Assembly: GCA_933207985.1 (NCBI GenBank)
Contig: OW240918.1
Coordinates: 110,495,454 to 110,559,453 of the forward strand
From: Pelobates cultripes
Taxonomy: Eukaryota > Chordata > Amphibia > Anura > Pelobatidae
Direction: 5' to 3'
DNA: 64,000 nt
Below the pieces are notes generated by a model. It ran no database searches and had not been told where the DNA came from. It worked only from the letters and a program-made list of their open reading frames with translations. Both the position numbers and the translations under genes were made by a program. Positions 11,861 to 25,091 of the stretch are shown piece after piece; position 1 is the first letter of the stretch, and each line of letters begins with the position of its first letter.

Positions 11861-11901
11861 CGCTTTGACAATGCCTCTTGGAGTGGTGAAACATGTTAGT
11901 G
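11861..11901 (+). ncRNA. Degraded hammerhead-like motif with U3/A8 core (copy k)
   Basis: Core TTGACAA at 11865-11871 is followed by a weak stem II (gcc/ggt), GAAA at 11888-11891, the palindrome ACATGT at 11891-11896 and U at 11897. Stem I cgct/agtg pairs over 4 bp. Compared with CTGAnGA, positions 3 and 8 are both changed, as in copies c and d. ACATGT could derive from ACGCGT by two CpG transitions. It probably marks an old PLE terminal repeat; no PLE coding sequence is nearby. Confidence 0.5.
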
Positions 11902-11904
11902 ATG

Positions 11905-12945
11905 GTGACACATCGGGGAACCCTCCTATGATCCCAAAACTGTGTAGCGGTCTGGAGAACATGGCAGATATTTTAATAGCTGAAAAGTATTGTATTCAAG
12001 ATAATATGTGGGACTAAAACCTGATGTTGTCTCACCAACAATTCTGTAAGATTTTCTAATTCATAAAGTGTTATACTATGTCTAGTTTTTATGTCTTAAA
12101 TATGGTATACTGCACTTATTGTACCATCAGGCATTTAACACAACTGCCAGATAAGTTGTGTTATTTAATACATTTGCTGCAACATATACAAATGGAAATC
12201 CTCACATTGTGGTGATTTGTGCAAAATATTGTGTTACTTACATGCACGTAGTTTCCATAATAGCAGCTGGTTGTAGCTCGTGTGTAATTAAGGATACATT
12301 TAAGCCAAAATAAGTATACAGCATATTATATGTTGTGTGAACTCACCAACTCTAGCTGGTTTACTTTTTGGGATTTAATTTAGCAACTGACTAAACTGAC
12401 TTTTTGTTGTGGACTTAGTAAATGTTCATCACTAGAGGTGATTGCAGCAGGTGGTGAGGGTCAGTCTTCATTTTACTGATAGCATCTCAGATCACTTCCT
12501 CCAAGTTCTTGTGAAGGTGAATCCGCACTGTAGATCAGCCTGCAGCAGCTAGTGCATTCCTAGTCCTTGACCTGTACACGGCCAGTCCAGTCCCCACTGG
12601 ACTGCAGGGAAGCCATCCACACAACCAGATATACATGCCTAACTGCATAAGGAGCGTCCCCCACATGCAAATACTACAAATAACCCACATGCAAACACAC
12701 ACACACAGCTCCTACAAACACAACACCATTAACAATCCACATATATGCACAGAACTCCACAAGCAGCTTTCCTCATAAATTGACCCACAACACTAAAATC
12801 CTAACATTATCCCTATGATATTAACAACTGTGTATCCGTAACACCAAATGCCTAGCCTTATCTCTAAACATACACAGGCAGAGAGGCAAACAGAAAGACA
12901 GAGGCACCAAATGTCCAGCCTTAGCCCAACCTCTAAACATAGGAA
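11905..12945. other. No gene seen
   Basis: AT-rich sequence with a short CA-rich patch near 12690-12715. No frames or termini could be supported. Confidence 0.35.
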
Positions 12946-12946
12946 A

Positions 12947-13002
<56 letters not shown>
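12947..13002. repeat. (ATAG)n microsatellite
   Basis: About 14 perfect tandem tetranucleotides. Confidence 0.98.
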
Positions 13003-13004
<2 letters not shown>

Positions 13005-13919
13005 AAAGTCAATGTTACAAATACATTAATGTTAAAACAGTGAAAACAGTTTCTCAAAACATAGGTACTATCATTGCAAAAAATAAAACATAAACAAAAT
13101 AAAAAAATGTTGCAATAAAAAAATGCTCTTATACAGATTGGATCTTTTTAAAATTATCTTATACTATTACTCTACCTTTTTGCTTTCTACCAGTGTGCAC
13201 TCTAGGGTACTCTAGTCCTCCAATACTCGAGAACTGTCCAACAACGATTTGCCAAAAGCTACTGTGAAAAACTATTCAGTTTCCAAGTATGTGTCAAGGA
13301 CAGAGTAATTAGAAGCCATCCTACCATTAACCACATGTAATATTTTTTAGTACATTACTAACATAGTCTTAGTTTGCATAGTTTCAATGTAAGAGAATGT
13401 TAATATATTCTGTACAATGCAGAATTCTATAATCATTTTTATAGAGATGCTAGTCCATATTGGTTTCTCTCTGGGGTTGCATCAAACGTAGAATATCCTA
13501 GCAAAGAATGAGCGGAGACTGTAAATCAGGTTTTTAAGGTGATGTCTGAATTATAAAATAACACATTGACTCTCAAAGGTTTCCAACAGCTGTGCTTGCT
13601 TTTAGAACACATCTCTTCTAGACTTTTAATACAAATAATTTTGTCAAGATATCTGCCTTCAAGACTTTTAATACAAATAATACTTTTGAGATGTGTTATC
13701 CAGTCATGCTAACTCAAATGGCAAAATGAAAAGCATTTGGATAGTTCTCTGGTTTTACATAACAAGTAAATTAAAAAAAAAATCAGGAAGACTATGCTCT
13801 CCCCCACATTTAACTTGCTCTATGTCTCACATAGATCAAAGAACAATTAAACATAATTTAATTGAAATGACTTTAAGTATACCAAGTCAATCTCATTTTC
13901 TCTTATGCATGTACAGAAT
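13003..13919. other. No gene seen
   Basis: AT-rich sequence. 'agacttttaatacaaataat' occurs twice, near 13619 and 13662, as a small local duplication. Confidence 0.4.
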
Positions 13920-16257
13920 CTAATATGTGCAACTCTCCATTTCCACTCTCTGATCACCACCTCTTATCGTTTGCTCTCAAGTAGCCCCTCAGCCAACAAC
14001 CTCAGCCTAACCCCCCTCAACTCAGGAGGAACCTTCATTCTAGTGACCTCCAGCAGCTGTCGGCTGATATTGATTCACAACTGGTATTCATCCTTTCCCT
14101 CTCCTGTCCCTCACTGGCCATCTCCACATATAACATGCAAACATGCACCTTGAGGAGGACACGCCCCCAACCGTGGCATACTAATGCAACACGTTACCTA
14201 CAAAGATGCTTCCATTGTGCCGAATTCTCCTGGAGGAAGTCTCGCACCCAGTCAGACTTTCTCCATTATACATTCATATTGTATTCTTACGGTGCAGCCC
14301 TTGCCCTCGCTAAACAGTCATACTTTTCCTCTCTCATTAGTTCATGCTCCCGCAATCCCAGGCGTCTCTTTGACACCTTTAACTATTTTCTTTGCCCTTG
14401 CTGTGGCCATCCCCCAAACTAACCTTACAGCCGATAGCTTTGCATGCTACTTTACTGACAAGATTAAACAGCTTAGGAAAGAATTCTCCCCACCTTGCCG
14501 TTCTCTTTCTCAACCACACGTAGATCATGCCTTTACTAATCTTTAGACTTTCTCCCTGGCTACTGAACAAGAGGTGGCTGCGCTTCTCCTTTCCTCTCAC
14601 CCCACCACTTGCCTGCTTGATCCTGTCCCATCTCACCTTTTCAGATCTCTCTCCCCTTGTCTTGTGCATTCCTTAACACACATCTTCAACTGCCCTCTCT
14701 CTTCTGGAGTTATCCCTGCTGACCTTAAACATGCCACTGTACTACCTATCCTGAAAAAAACATCTCTCGACCCGTCCTACCCCTCTAATTATTGTCCCAT
14801 ATTCCTGCTCCCTTTTTCCTCAAAGCTTCTGGAAAGACTTGTCTTTACCCGTATGTCTCATTTCCTCAATTCTAACTCTCTCCTTAACCCTCTTCAATCT
14901 GGCTCCCACCCTCTCCATTCTACTGATACTGCTCTTATCAAAGTTACTAACGACCTAATTGCAGCTAGATCCAAAGGCCACTACTCATACTAATTCTTCT
15001 TAACCTCTCTGCTGCCTTTGACACCATTGATCATGCTTTCCTTCTTTAAACTCTTCAATCACTCTTCAATCACTATGTGACTCTGTCCTCTCATGGTTTT
15101 CCTCTTATCTCTCCCAATGCTCATTGAGTGTCTCCTTTTCTAATGATACCTCCTCCCCTCGTCCTGTCTCGGTTGGAGTCCCCCAAGGCTCTGTCCTTGG
15201 TCCCCTTCTATTTTCTCTTGTCAAACGTATTACCTCTTTTGGATTTCACTACCACCTGTACACTGATGACACCCAGATATATCTATCCTCCCCGGATCTC
15301 TCCCCTGCCATCCTGGAACGTGTCACTGTTTGCCTTTCTTCCATCTTTGACAGGATGTCCTCCCGCTTTCTGAAACTCAATCTCTCTAAAACTGAGCTCC
15401 TTGTCTTTCCTCTTCCTAATACTGATCCTCCTCTTTCGTTCTCCCTTCAAGTTAGTGGTATCCACATAAGTCCATCCTTGCAAGCACGCTGTCTTTGAAT
15501 TTCCCGCATGGATTATTGTAACCCTCTCTTAATTGGTCTTCCCAAAAGCCGTATTGCCCCGCTACAGTCTGTAATGAATGCTGCTGCCAGACATATTTAC
15601 CTCTCTAGTCGGTCCTCTCACAGCTCACCCCTCTGTTAGTCCTTACATTGGCTTCCTGTGTCCTTTAGGAGTCAATTTAAAGTACTAACCCATACCTATA
15701 AAACATTGAACAATTCTAGCCCCTCTTATATCTCATCACAGATCCATAGGTATGCCCCTTCCCGGTCTCTCTGCTCTGCCCGTGACCTTCTTCTGTCTGC
15801 TGCTCGAACCCGTACGGCCAACTCATGCTTGCAGGACTTCTTGCAGGCGGCTCCCTTCCTATGGAATAGCCTGCCTACCACCATCAGACTTTCCACTAGT
15901 CTTCAATCCTTTAAGAAGTGCTTTAAAACCCATCTCTTTAGGAAAGCTTATGGCCTCCCAGAGTAACCTCTACCTCATACCTGTCTCTTGGTCTCTCCTA
16001 GAGGGCTGCACTCTACTCTCTCCCCCAGCTCTGCTTCACTCCCACCTTATTTGATTACTATTTCCTGTCCAAATGTGTTTTATACCGCACTTCCTATAGA
16101 CTGTAAGCTCGTTTGAGCAAGGTCCTCTTCAACCTATTGTTCCTGTAAGTTTTCTAGTAATTGTCCTAGTTATAGTTAAATCCCCCCTCTCATAATATTG
16201 TAAAGCGCTACGGAATCTGTTGGTGCTATATAAATGGCAATAATAAATAAATAAAGA
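13920..16257 (+). mobile_element. L2/CR1-group LINE, 5'-truncated, with 3' tail
   Basis: The coding part (13930-15966) is followed by a 3' UTR ending 'gctatataaatggcaataat' plus an (AATA)n-like tail at about 16240-16257. This is the usual L2-type 3' terminus, also seen on the minus strand at 6363. The 5' part of the endonuclease domain is missing or unrecognisable. Confidence 0.88.
13930..15966 (+). pseudogene. L2-type LINE ORF2 (reverse transcriptase) remnant
   Basis: Several reading-frame pieces line up in order. A pre-RT segment (AKQSYFSSLISSCS) lies near 14310-14370. The RT fingers, with LLDPVPSHLFRSLSP, SGVIPADLKHATVLPILKK and SGSHPLHSTDTALIKVTNDL, span 14574-14993. The palm, with [13 protein letters not shown] and the active-site box [10 protein letters not shown] (usually YADD), spans 15124-15498. 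A C-terminal tail, FKVLTHTYKTLNNSSPSYIS to LWNSLPTTIRLSTSLQSFK, ends at 15966. Frameshifts and stops separate the pieces. The sequence is non-functional, but domain order is that of the L2/CR1/Rex group of non-LTR retrotransposons. Confidence 0.88.
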
Positions 16258-16764
16258 GAAAGTGTGACACTTGTCCTTTATTTCTATTATTTAACATGCA
16301 ATATAACGACAATGCAAAATATAATACAATGCACAATATGAGCTGAAGTACGTATGTGCTACCTTGTCTTCTTAACCTGTTGGAAAAGAGGAAAAATCAA
16401 GCTTAAGAATGCATAATTTAATTCATCTGAATTAAAAATCACACCAAATTTATTGGACAAAATTCAAACAAACCGAACCACTGTATGGAAAAAATTCAGA
16501 CGAACCGAACCACTCTATGGAAAAAATGCAGTTTGGCTAAAAATCAGTAAATCAATGAAGGTCTGTGCCAAAGAACATTCACACATGCAAGTATATATAA
16601 TCTGTAATACTATGAGAAAAACACATAAAACAAATAATAAATGAAGCAGAAGAATTTGAAGTAGGTATTAATGGACCAGTTTTTAAGAGTTTAAAATCTA
16701 AATTTAGCAGCACTACTAACCATGGAGCAGATAACATTCCCTTTGTTATTTGTTTCCTGGGCTA
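16258..16764. other. No gene seen
   Basis: AT-rich. A short two-copy duplication of 'aaccgaaccactntatggaaa' lies near 16475-16525. Confidence 0.4.
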
Positions 16765-16850
16765 CTGCAATAGCCTACTAACTGGTCTTCTCCCCTCCTG
16801 TCTTTCCCCTCTTCAGTCCGTACTAAATGCCTCTGCCACCACTATGCTCA
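16765..16850 (+). mobile_element. L2-type LINE fragment
   Basis: The fragment translates to GYCNSLLTGLLPSCLSPLQS followed by VLNASATTMLN. This matches the conserved D/GYCNSLL block C-terminal to the RT domain of L2/CR1-type LINEs. It ends where an L1-type fragment begins. Confidence 0.7.
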
Positions 16851-16879
16851 ACTAAAACACTTCTACCATAATCTTCCGC

Positions 16880-17730
16880 ACAGACACAAGATCCACCAGG
16901 ACTTGACTTGGTATGAAGAAATCTGCTCAGAGACACCGGACGCAGAGTGCAATGTATCCATACTCTACCAACGACTCATAGTAGGAGAAAGGTTGAACAA
17001 AAATACCTTCAAGAGACGGTGGGAAGACTTGATGGCCCGGACCTTTTCTGAAGACCAATGGGAGAAAATACGTCTTCTACAACATGAAAGCTCAACGAGC
17101 TCCCATTATCAGGAGGTAAACCACAAATTGATTTCCTAGTGGTACTGCACACCATCTTTTCCTACATCGCATCTTGCCAACCATACTGGACACCTGCTGG
17201 AGATGTGAATCGGAGACTGAGACTCTACGCCACATTTGGTGGGACTGCGCTAAAATCAAACCATACTGGGAAGAGATTGAACAGATGACGCAGCAGACAT
17301 TAGGAGATGTACCAAGCTTCACCATAGAGACCGTTCTTCTACACTACACAGAGCTTCCACTCGCCATATACAAAAAAATTATCCTGAGGCACCTACTCAT
17401 CGCTGATACCAGTACACTGGAAGCAACTCAAACCCCGAACCATCGGTCAATGCTTACAAAAGGTGGAAGAAATACATGCGGCAAAATTGCGGACTTACTA
17501 GGACGGAGAGAAAGACACACAGGTCAGTGGAGACCTTGGTATGTATACCTTGCACAGACGACTACTGATGACTAGACGCGGGCAGACGCCTGGGGAGAGT
17601 GGAGGGACCTGGGAGTGCTGGGCTCTGATCTGATTTTCTTCTTCTCTATACCTTAATCCACACGTCCACATCCAGCTCTACACACATCTTACCTTACACC
17701 TTTAAGCTTATTACTACTATATAACACTTC
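16880..17730 (+). mobile_element. Tx1/L1-type LINE 3' fragment
   Basis: The 3' part of an L1-type ORF2 and some 3' UTR are joined directly to the L2 fragment. The 5' end is truncated. Exact 3' boundary is uncertain. Confidence 0.7.
16903..17575 (+). pseudogene. L1-type ORF2 C-terminus remnant
   Basis: A first frame (SILYQRLIVGERLNKNTFKR, WEDLMARTFSEDQWEKI) leads through a frameshift near 17140 into MPTILDTCWRCESETETLRH then IWWDC. The CWRC...H...C pattern is the C-terminal zinc-knuckle-like motif of L1/Tx1 ORF2 proteins. The C-terminus ends near 17575. Only about 220 of the usual 1,200 or more residues remain. Confidence 0.8.
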
Positions 17731-17734
17731 TAGA

Positions 17735-19320
17735 TGGAGGATCAGGTTACACCCCTGAGTGGGGTGATGCTTCACCCACATCTCCGAGAATTGGCAGCCG
17801 TGTGGATCAGAGGGAGACGGGAGGGACACCCCAGGAGGACATCCCAGGTACGAGATGATCTTCTGTCATGGGTGGCGGTCCAGAGATCGGGACCCGTGTA
17901 TCCCTGATGATGGTAGGAGTTACAGTGTAGAAATCAACAGTCAGGGTCTGGTGCAGGCTAACCGCAAGCCCCCTGGTGTTGAGCGGCCACATACAAGGGC
18001 CCTGAAGCAGCTACTGCGGATCCCAGGAGCTTGATAATATTCATATATGTATCCAGTACTAGAAACAAGGCAAGGCACCAAACAAGATAAAAAACAAGAC
18101 TAGAAGAACCCAGAACTGGAGCAAGACAGAAAGCAGAACCCAGAACATGTACACAAGACATGAGGGAAACAAGAACCAGACATGGACAGGGCAGGACAGG
18201 ACTGTACATAAACAGGGAATACAAGACAAAATAAAACACAAGAGATACAAGACAAAACAAGAGGAGAAATACTCCTACAAGAAGTACTATATATGTAATA
18301 AACATTGGAGATTTAGACATACATGAATGGCCAAGATGTATGCAGCCCACCACTGCACCAAAGTACTCCAATTACGGTGGGTCCTAACTGCCTAGTTATG
18401 CATGACTAAAAGTACAATAATAAAACACACACAGTACTTACCTGCAATGAAAAAGGAGCAGAGGAATTAGACCACTGCTAACACACTAAAACAAAAGGAG
18501 AAATGGCAAAGGAACGGGTGTGGCAACAAAAAACAAACATTTAAAGGAATCCAGGAGACTGGGAATTCCAGAAATGGAATAAAGTAAAGAACCCAGAAAA
18601 CCCAGCATAAAGAAAACCATAATAGATAACCAGAAAAAACAAGAAAAACTAAACAAGAATTGTAAAAAGAGTACTGGATACCAGAAGCCATGGCCAGAAA
18701 TGATCCGCAAACAGGAACAGGATGTGACATCTACATACCTACAATCGCACTGTGAGGTCGTGGCTCACTACCATAGAAACATGATACTCTGGACACAAAT
18801 GCCATACTTCACATAGCCCAAGACAAATGACAAATAAGCCAGGGACACCTGGAAATTTCTATATACAAACGCTAACAGCATAACTTGACCTAAGTGACTG
18901 ACTACATGAACCAGATGAGCAGTTGTGATTTGGCAAACCCATGCAGCAGCACACACGCAAGCATCAATGGTCACGAGAATCCCTTCCTCCTGACTCATCG
19001 CTGCAGTCCAGAACCTATGTACGCAACCGAATAAAATTAAATGAGACAGCGGGGACGACTAGGCTGGGGGAAATCAGGAGAAACCGTACACGCTTCTACG
19101 CACATTCTATCTAACTGTACTTAACATTACTGAGAGCTAATGACTTGGCAGGGAAATTGTGCCACCCAACACACAAAATACAATGGAATCGCATAAGCAA
19201 ATGTTAATGAATGATGTTAACCAATATGCACCGGTCCTGCACGACCAAACGTTTACTGCTAACTTGCTTTGATGATCTTTCAATTCTGTTATAAACTTAA
19301 CCCAATAAAAACTTGCTCCC
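17735..19320. other. Unassigned purine-rich sequence, probably old repeat
   Basis: The plus strand is dominated by 'acaag', 'aacccag' and 'gaaa' words between 18050 and 18720. This gives cysteine/leucine-rich artefact frames on the minus strand. No family could be named. Confidence 0.35.
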
Positions 19321-19324
19321 CATT

Positions 19325-19845
19325 TACAGGATATAGAAATTCAAGATTCTCACTCTGACATACAAAGCTCTTGCTAATGCTGCCCCCCACTACCTGTCCA
19401 AACTAATCAACAAGTATACTCCAACCCATCCCCTAAGATCTAACAACAACCTACTCCTTGAATCTCCTCTTATCACATCTTCCCATGCTAGACTGGAGGA
19501 TTTATCGTGTGGTGAACTTTCCCATGCTACCAGACTTTCCTCTAGCCTCTCTTAATTTGAACACTCCCTAAAGTCTACCACCCAATTCCATAATTAATGC
19601 ATTCCACTTACCCAATATATGCCCTCATCCCACTCAGTATTAACATCATTCTCAACCTTGCAGTCCACATCTCCTGTTTTTCACCTCCCCATCCATCTAG
19701 ATTATAAATTCCCTCATCTTCTCCTGTTTTAGTTTGTCATGGTTTGTATTGTCTCTTAGTTATATTGTACTGTGTCTTTTATTTGAGCTGCAGAATGTGA
19801 TGGTGCTCAAAGAAAGTATAATAATAATAATAATTATGTTTTGTT
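19325..19845 (+). mobile_element. L2/CR1-group LINE 3' fragment
   Basis: From 19342 the translation reads FKILTLTYKALANAAPHYLS then KLINKYTPTHPLRSNNNLLL, the conserved C-terminal block of L2/CR1-type ORF2. A 3' UTR follows and ends 'gatggtgctcaaagaaagta' with an (ATA)n tail. It is 5'-truncated and diverged from the copy at 13920. Confidence 0.75.
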
Positions 19846-20296
19846 AGTTACATCTCCCACACTAAATAAGTTGAAGGATGGCATAGATTTAGAGTTGGAT
19901 TATAAAAGCATTTCAGAGCAGGTATATTCCAACATCCCTTGTTTAGAAGTATATGATGAAGACAAGAGGTAGGATATCTTCATGCAGCATGGTTATTGGA
20001 CTTCAATAAATGAGTCAACAAAACCTTTTTCCAACATTTACTGCACATTGAACATATAAATTAAAGCACAAATCATTTTAGAATTAAAAGGAAAAAACAC
20101 AAAGTAAGAAGTATGAAAACCTACTGCATGGAAAGCTTAAATAATGTTCTATATCTTAAAAGTGCACTAAATATTAACAATCTCAGCCTTCTATTGTTAT
20201 CAAAGACAAATCAATTTGATAAAGGTTGATGATATTCAATCTGGGATGAAGAGGGGTAGTGCTAACAGTGAATGCTGAATCACATTGTAAATTAAC

Positions 20297-20298
<2 letters not shown>

Positions 20299-20339
<41 letters not shown>
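20299..20339. repeat. (GATA)n microsatellite
   Basis: About ten perfect GATA units. Confidence 0.97.
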
Positions 20340-23300
20340 GTGCATACGTTAAACCTGCAGAGCCTGCTGTATGGCTTTGTTTCTCTGTCAAATTCAGCGT
20401 TTGGCCTTTTATTGATTATATATATATTGTCTTGGGATCTTTAGGAATTTATTATTGATAAAATGACAATAAATCTGATGTTAAGCTTTTTACACAAAGA
20501 ACAGGGGGGAAAAGCAAAGATTTTGGTGAGATGACTATCCAACTTACAACATGTGGGCCCTAATAACCAATTTAGACAGTTTTCTCAAATCTTTCTGTTT
20601 GGTGAATATGTCCCTCTCAAAGAGACAGACTAACCTAAAGACAAAAGGACAGAACACACAGAACAACCACTGCAACAGCTGCAAACTGCAAATCTGTTGA
20701 CAGTAGTGAAATAGGTCAAAATAAACAACCAAAGGCTTCACCACATTGATGACTGTTAACTACCTGGACTCCATTTCACGGCAACATCTTTCACGGCAAA
20801 TCCCTGACAATGTCGCTAACAACTAGATTTATATTTGTTTCAAATCCAGTATGAGATCTAGAAGAATGGATTAAAAGGGACGTGACACTGCGGCATGGCT
20901 TTGTCTTTGTCATTTAAATAGGAAAGAATCGCATTCCCCACGGAAACTAGCCTAAAAATCTTCTAGGTTATAAATTATTATGTATTATTGTTACATAAAT
21001 AGAATTATCTTACCTTACACATGTTTTCGTATTTCTACAGGAAACATGGTTGTGCTTTATAGTTCCTTTGTGGAAGTGAACTTTTACACCTGTTATTTGA
21101 ACCTTGCTTTATATTGTCTATCGCTGTGAGTTCAGCTCTAAATAGCACACTCTCTTACACTGCTACAATACTCTGATAGAAACATCAGTCTCACTCTTTC
21201 AAAAACATTCACCTAATGGATGAAGCTATAGACCGATATCCTTCCTAGTTTTGCAGTTACTGTGTTATGTGCATTTTATAAATGGCAACAAGACCAGAGC
21301 TATTTCCATCACCCATACAGCATTTACTGGCAATTTTTCTTGAGCATAATTGCTTGCATTTTCAAAGCAGGATGCACCATCCAAACATTCTGAATCATTA
21401 AAAAAGTATAGTTTTCATCATGTATACAAAAAGCTTGTTTTGGCTTTTTTTTCCCCAGATCAACTGCAGCACAGGCAAATCCTCATCTCTATGTACTGAT
21501 AAAAAAAATATACACATTTCAATCATCACCCATAATCATATTTAAATCACATGCAATTTTAAATTCGTAGAATGTTATGTTTATATCTTGTAGAAAAAAA
21601 TCTAAACTTACATAGAAATAGAGAACGATTATCACAATTAACGGAAATAAAAATAAAACAGTAAAATAATAGCGCAATAATACTCTGATCACAATTTTTG
21701 GGGGGAGACAGCATTTTAAAAAAATAAACATTTTTAAAAGTATTTCAGCGTTTAACACCAACTTGAAAACCTGTCCTATCAAATTTCCTATACTAATTTA
21801 CAACAATCAGTACTGCAGAGTAAGATTGTAGTTTTTACACTTCGCAAAGGTTATTCAGTAAAGTGAAAATTCTAATTGAAATCACAGTGAATTTTAAGGT
21901 AACTGAACAGGAAGCATAGCTGATTTAGAGAATTTTTTTCCAATATGGCTATTTTCCCTCTAAATTTGAAATTTACTTTAAATTCTCTCTTTACTGAATG
22001 GCCCTGCCATTTTCATATCTACTTATAAATGTATTTCTCTTTGTAACCATGTCTCATAGTTGCACGACTGGTGACATCATCAGTGCATTATTTCTTATAA
22101 TCTATGTATGCTTTGACTGCAAATGGACAATGCTGGATCCCTATTAAAGAACAGTACCAGGACTGTTAGTGAACAGCTTAGTTACAGAGATACGTTTGAC
22201 TTTCAATCTTGTGCTTTACGGTTTATTATGAAGTCTCTATAATCCCCAATTGGCATTATTTTACTGTACAGTTCACTGTTAAGTATTCTATACAGTTAGA
22301 TAGGGAGAGAGAAACAAAGAGAGATACATGATATTGTCATGGAATAGTTATTTTAATCATACAGTCAAACTAAGTTCAATTTTGGGCAGGATATTAATAC
22401 CTAAAATTCAGGGACAGTTCCCTATCTCAAGTTTTTCCTTTTTTTTTCCTAGAAAAAAAGCTTTTCCTTTTTTTCCCTAGATTGCTAGCTTAGCTTAATT
22501 GCCCAAATAGATTTTTGTGAGAATTATTTTTGTGAGATTTTCAAACCCTTCCTTCCTGTTAACTAAAACTTTAAGGGTTTGGTTTTTCATCTCATTAATT
22601 CCAGTTTTATTAATTCACATGCTCTGCCAGGGACAATTTAGGAATCATTGTCAAACTGTGCATGCGCAGATAGGTTATTACTGAAGGAATATTTGAGAAT
22701 GCATGCACTGGTATGCCAATTCTTTGAAGATCACGGAGAGCCATGAACGTGCCCAAGGCATTGTGGGGTGATGAGTCATTCACAATATGAAAGTGTACCA
22801 TTAATAAGTACACTTTCTTTTTTTTACTTACGTTTTTTGATCAATGCCACAAATTCTGCAATAGCAATAACATGGAAATGGAACAAGGAACTGAAATTTC
22901 TAGGAAAGCGACAGTTTAGCTTTAAAATAGAAATGCCTATAGTCCAAGATAATGGGAATTTCAGTGGACCTGCCAATGTAATACCACCAATATGATTGAA
23001 TGGTACTCATGGAGTCCAGTAGGTGTAGCCCATGAGTTACTCCAAGAATATCTCAGTGAATTGGTGATCTATCTGGTCTTTCAGGATATCCAAAGGTTTC
23101 ATGAATATACCAGGTAGTATTATTTAAAAAAAAAAAAAACACCTGACATTACTTTAAAGCTCATATTGATGGCATTTATTGATATTTATATTATTTTAAA
23201 TAGCATTATCAATATTGTATTTTTGATATTTGAATTATGCCATTATTATTTTCATTTTTATAGTTCTCCTGTAGATCAAGCTTAGCCACACAAGAGAGAC

Positions 23301-24065
23301 CCAAGTTTCCTTTTATAGTCCAAATGAACCCTTCAAAGGAATATATTTCAAAAAGGTCTTCTGGTCTTAGCAGTAAAACAAAACTTTACAGTAATACGTT
23401 TGGAATATTTTTCCCTAGCAACATGAGAAACTCATAAATTATTTAACACATCTGACACAAAAACCCATCTAGGTAAACAATAAGGATATTTCTCCAAAAC
23501 TTACCATAAAAAAAACTAAAACAAAAATTGGAGATATATACTGATGTGGATCTATTGAAGACTTGTGAAAGGACATGCTTCAATTCTAACAAGACAGCAG
23601 AAGTAAAGCCATTTATGTGCATTCTACATAACGTAAATAAACAGCAACAGTGGGTTATGATATGTTCTTCTAGTGCAGTTCCTATTTACATATGAATCTT
23701 TTGGGACTTTGTGAAAGTCAGCTGACATGTGCAGATGATATTAGCAATAGAAAGAGAAAAAAATCCACAGTAGAAGCAGATGTGTCTCCAAACACAACAA
23801 ATCCATTCATGGGAAAACAGAAAACATTTCTATGGGTCTGCAAGCAAGAACGAACTTAATCGACCCCTGGCGTTCCAAACCAACTGAAGAAATTAGGACA
23901 CAACAACAGGGCCCAAAGGTGAGGACATAATTGCCTATTTAAGTCACTAGTAGCTTTAAAGAAGTTAAAAACACATCTAAAACATATAACTAGAATGTTG
24001 ATACCTTAAAAATTCAGTCTACCTATTTATTTAAAAAACAATCAATTTCATGTAATGACACTCAC
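20340..24065. other. Long AT-rich stretch, no gene seen; possible intron
   Basis: No transposon protein motif, terminal repeat or exon with paired splice sites was found. A 'cttttccttttttttcctag' pattern recurs near 22430-22480 as a small duplication. If the minus-strand exon at 24066 is real, this stretch would be its downstream intron. Confidence 0.4.
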
Positions 24066-24190
24066 GTAAGTTATTTGAAGGTGGTCTGGACATAGTTTCG
24101 TAATGTTGCACGTGAACGACAAGGTTTGAATCTCTTTCCATGTGATCGACTGAAGAATGATTTTGATCTCGTAACACATCAGCGAGAGCC
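24066..24190 (-). CDS. Putative 125-nt internal exon of an unidentified host gene
   Basis: Read on the minus strand, the upstream intron ends 'ttactcctgttcccag', a pyrimidine-rich tract with AG. The downstream side begins GTGAGT, a strong donor. Between them, 41 complete codons are open in the one frame that also keeps split codons at both edges (one nucleotide at each end). They read ALADVLRDQNHSSVDHMERD then SNLVVHVQHYETMSRPPSNNL. The segment holds several CpG dinucleotides in otherwise CpG-poor DNA and shows no transposon similarity I can see. Hydrophilic, with no recognised domain; I cannot name the gene. The donor region 'actcacgtaagt' also reads as a donor on the plus strand, so orientation rests on the acceptor and the open frame. 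Confidence 0.55.
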
Positions 24191-24584
24191 CTGGGAACAG
24201 GAGTAAAATTGTACACTCAGATTAAAATTGTTATCAGCTATTCAGCCACAAGCATCCTGACACAATACATAACAAGTCCACAATGTTAAAAAACAGCAGA
24301 ATAAAACAATTTGTATGAGCATTATTATGATTCAATGAAGCACTGGAATGTAATAAAACATACACTTACAGACTAAACAATTCCATTATGGTGATAATGT
24401 TCATTGAATTAGGCACTGCAGAATTTGTTTGAGCTACGAGCAAAGCTTTTTTTAGAAATTAGAATTAGAGGTGTTTTCGAAAATTGCATACCCATGGCCA
24501 GAACAGCCTGTGGTTCCAATATGTGCAGGCAAATAAATGTACGGTATGTCTCATAAGCAAAAGGTGACTGTGGGTAAAATAAGG
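24191..24584. other. No gene seen
   Basis: AT-rich sequence between the putative exon and the PLE terminal repeat. Confidence 0.35.
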
Positions 24585-24628
24585 GCAGATCTGAGGAAGC
24601 CGATTATACTGGTGAAACGCGTAATTGC
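24585..24628 (+). ncRNA. Hammerhead ribozyme-like motif (copy b)
   Basis: CTGAGGA lies at 24591-24597, a short stem II (gcc/ggt) follows, GAAA is at 24614-24617, the palindrome ACGCGT at 24617-24622 and A at 24623 as the cleavage-site base. Stem I gcagat/attgc pairs with one bulge and one G-U. Confidence 0.65.
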
Positions 24629-25091
24629 TCCCTAATGTCATACTCACACATGCTGCTAGTAAGCTCTACCCCGCGGCACGATGGAAGCATGCCTGGAAAC
24701 CTCATATAGCTGGCAAATAAGAGGGTGACACTTAAAAGGGGAACCAGGTACTTTACCAGCCTTGATTTTCTTGCTGATTTGAATAAAGTCTGAGTACCTT
24801 TACCACAGTCCTTGGCATATTATTTGGAGTGAATACAGTTAAGCAGGCTGTACTGCTCTGTGTCTGTGAGTGTTTCTCCCTCCCTTATTTAGGACTTTAT
24901 GTAAACTGGCAATATTGTTCTATTGTGTTTCTTTTCTTTTTTACATGTGATAAATTACCTGCCAAATCAATTGTATGTGGATATATACTGATGTAAGTGG
25001 ATCGTTGCACTTTACACTGTTTTTGCACAGTTAACTTTGTTGTATGTTTTGCACATTATTGCTTCAGCACTATTGGTATAGTGCACTTTAA

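Noticed and set aside
17958..18730. Cys/Leu/Phe-rich minus-strand frames resembling membrane proteins
   Set aside because: The hydrophobic bias follows directly from the purine-rich plus strand; no start, splice or homology support.
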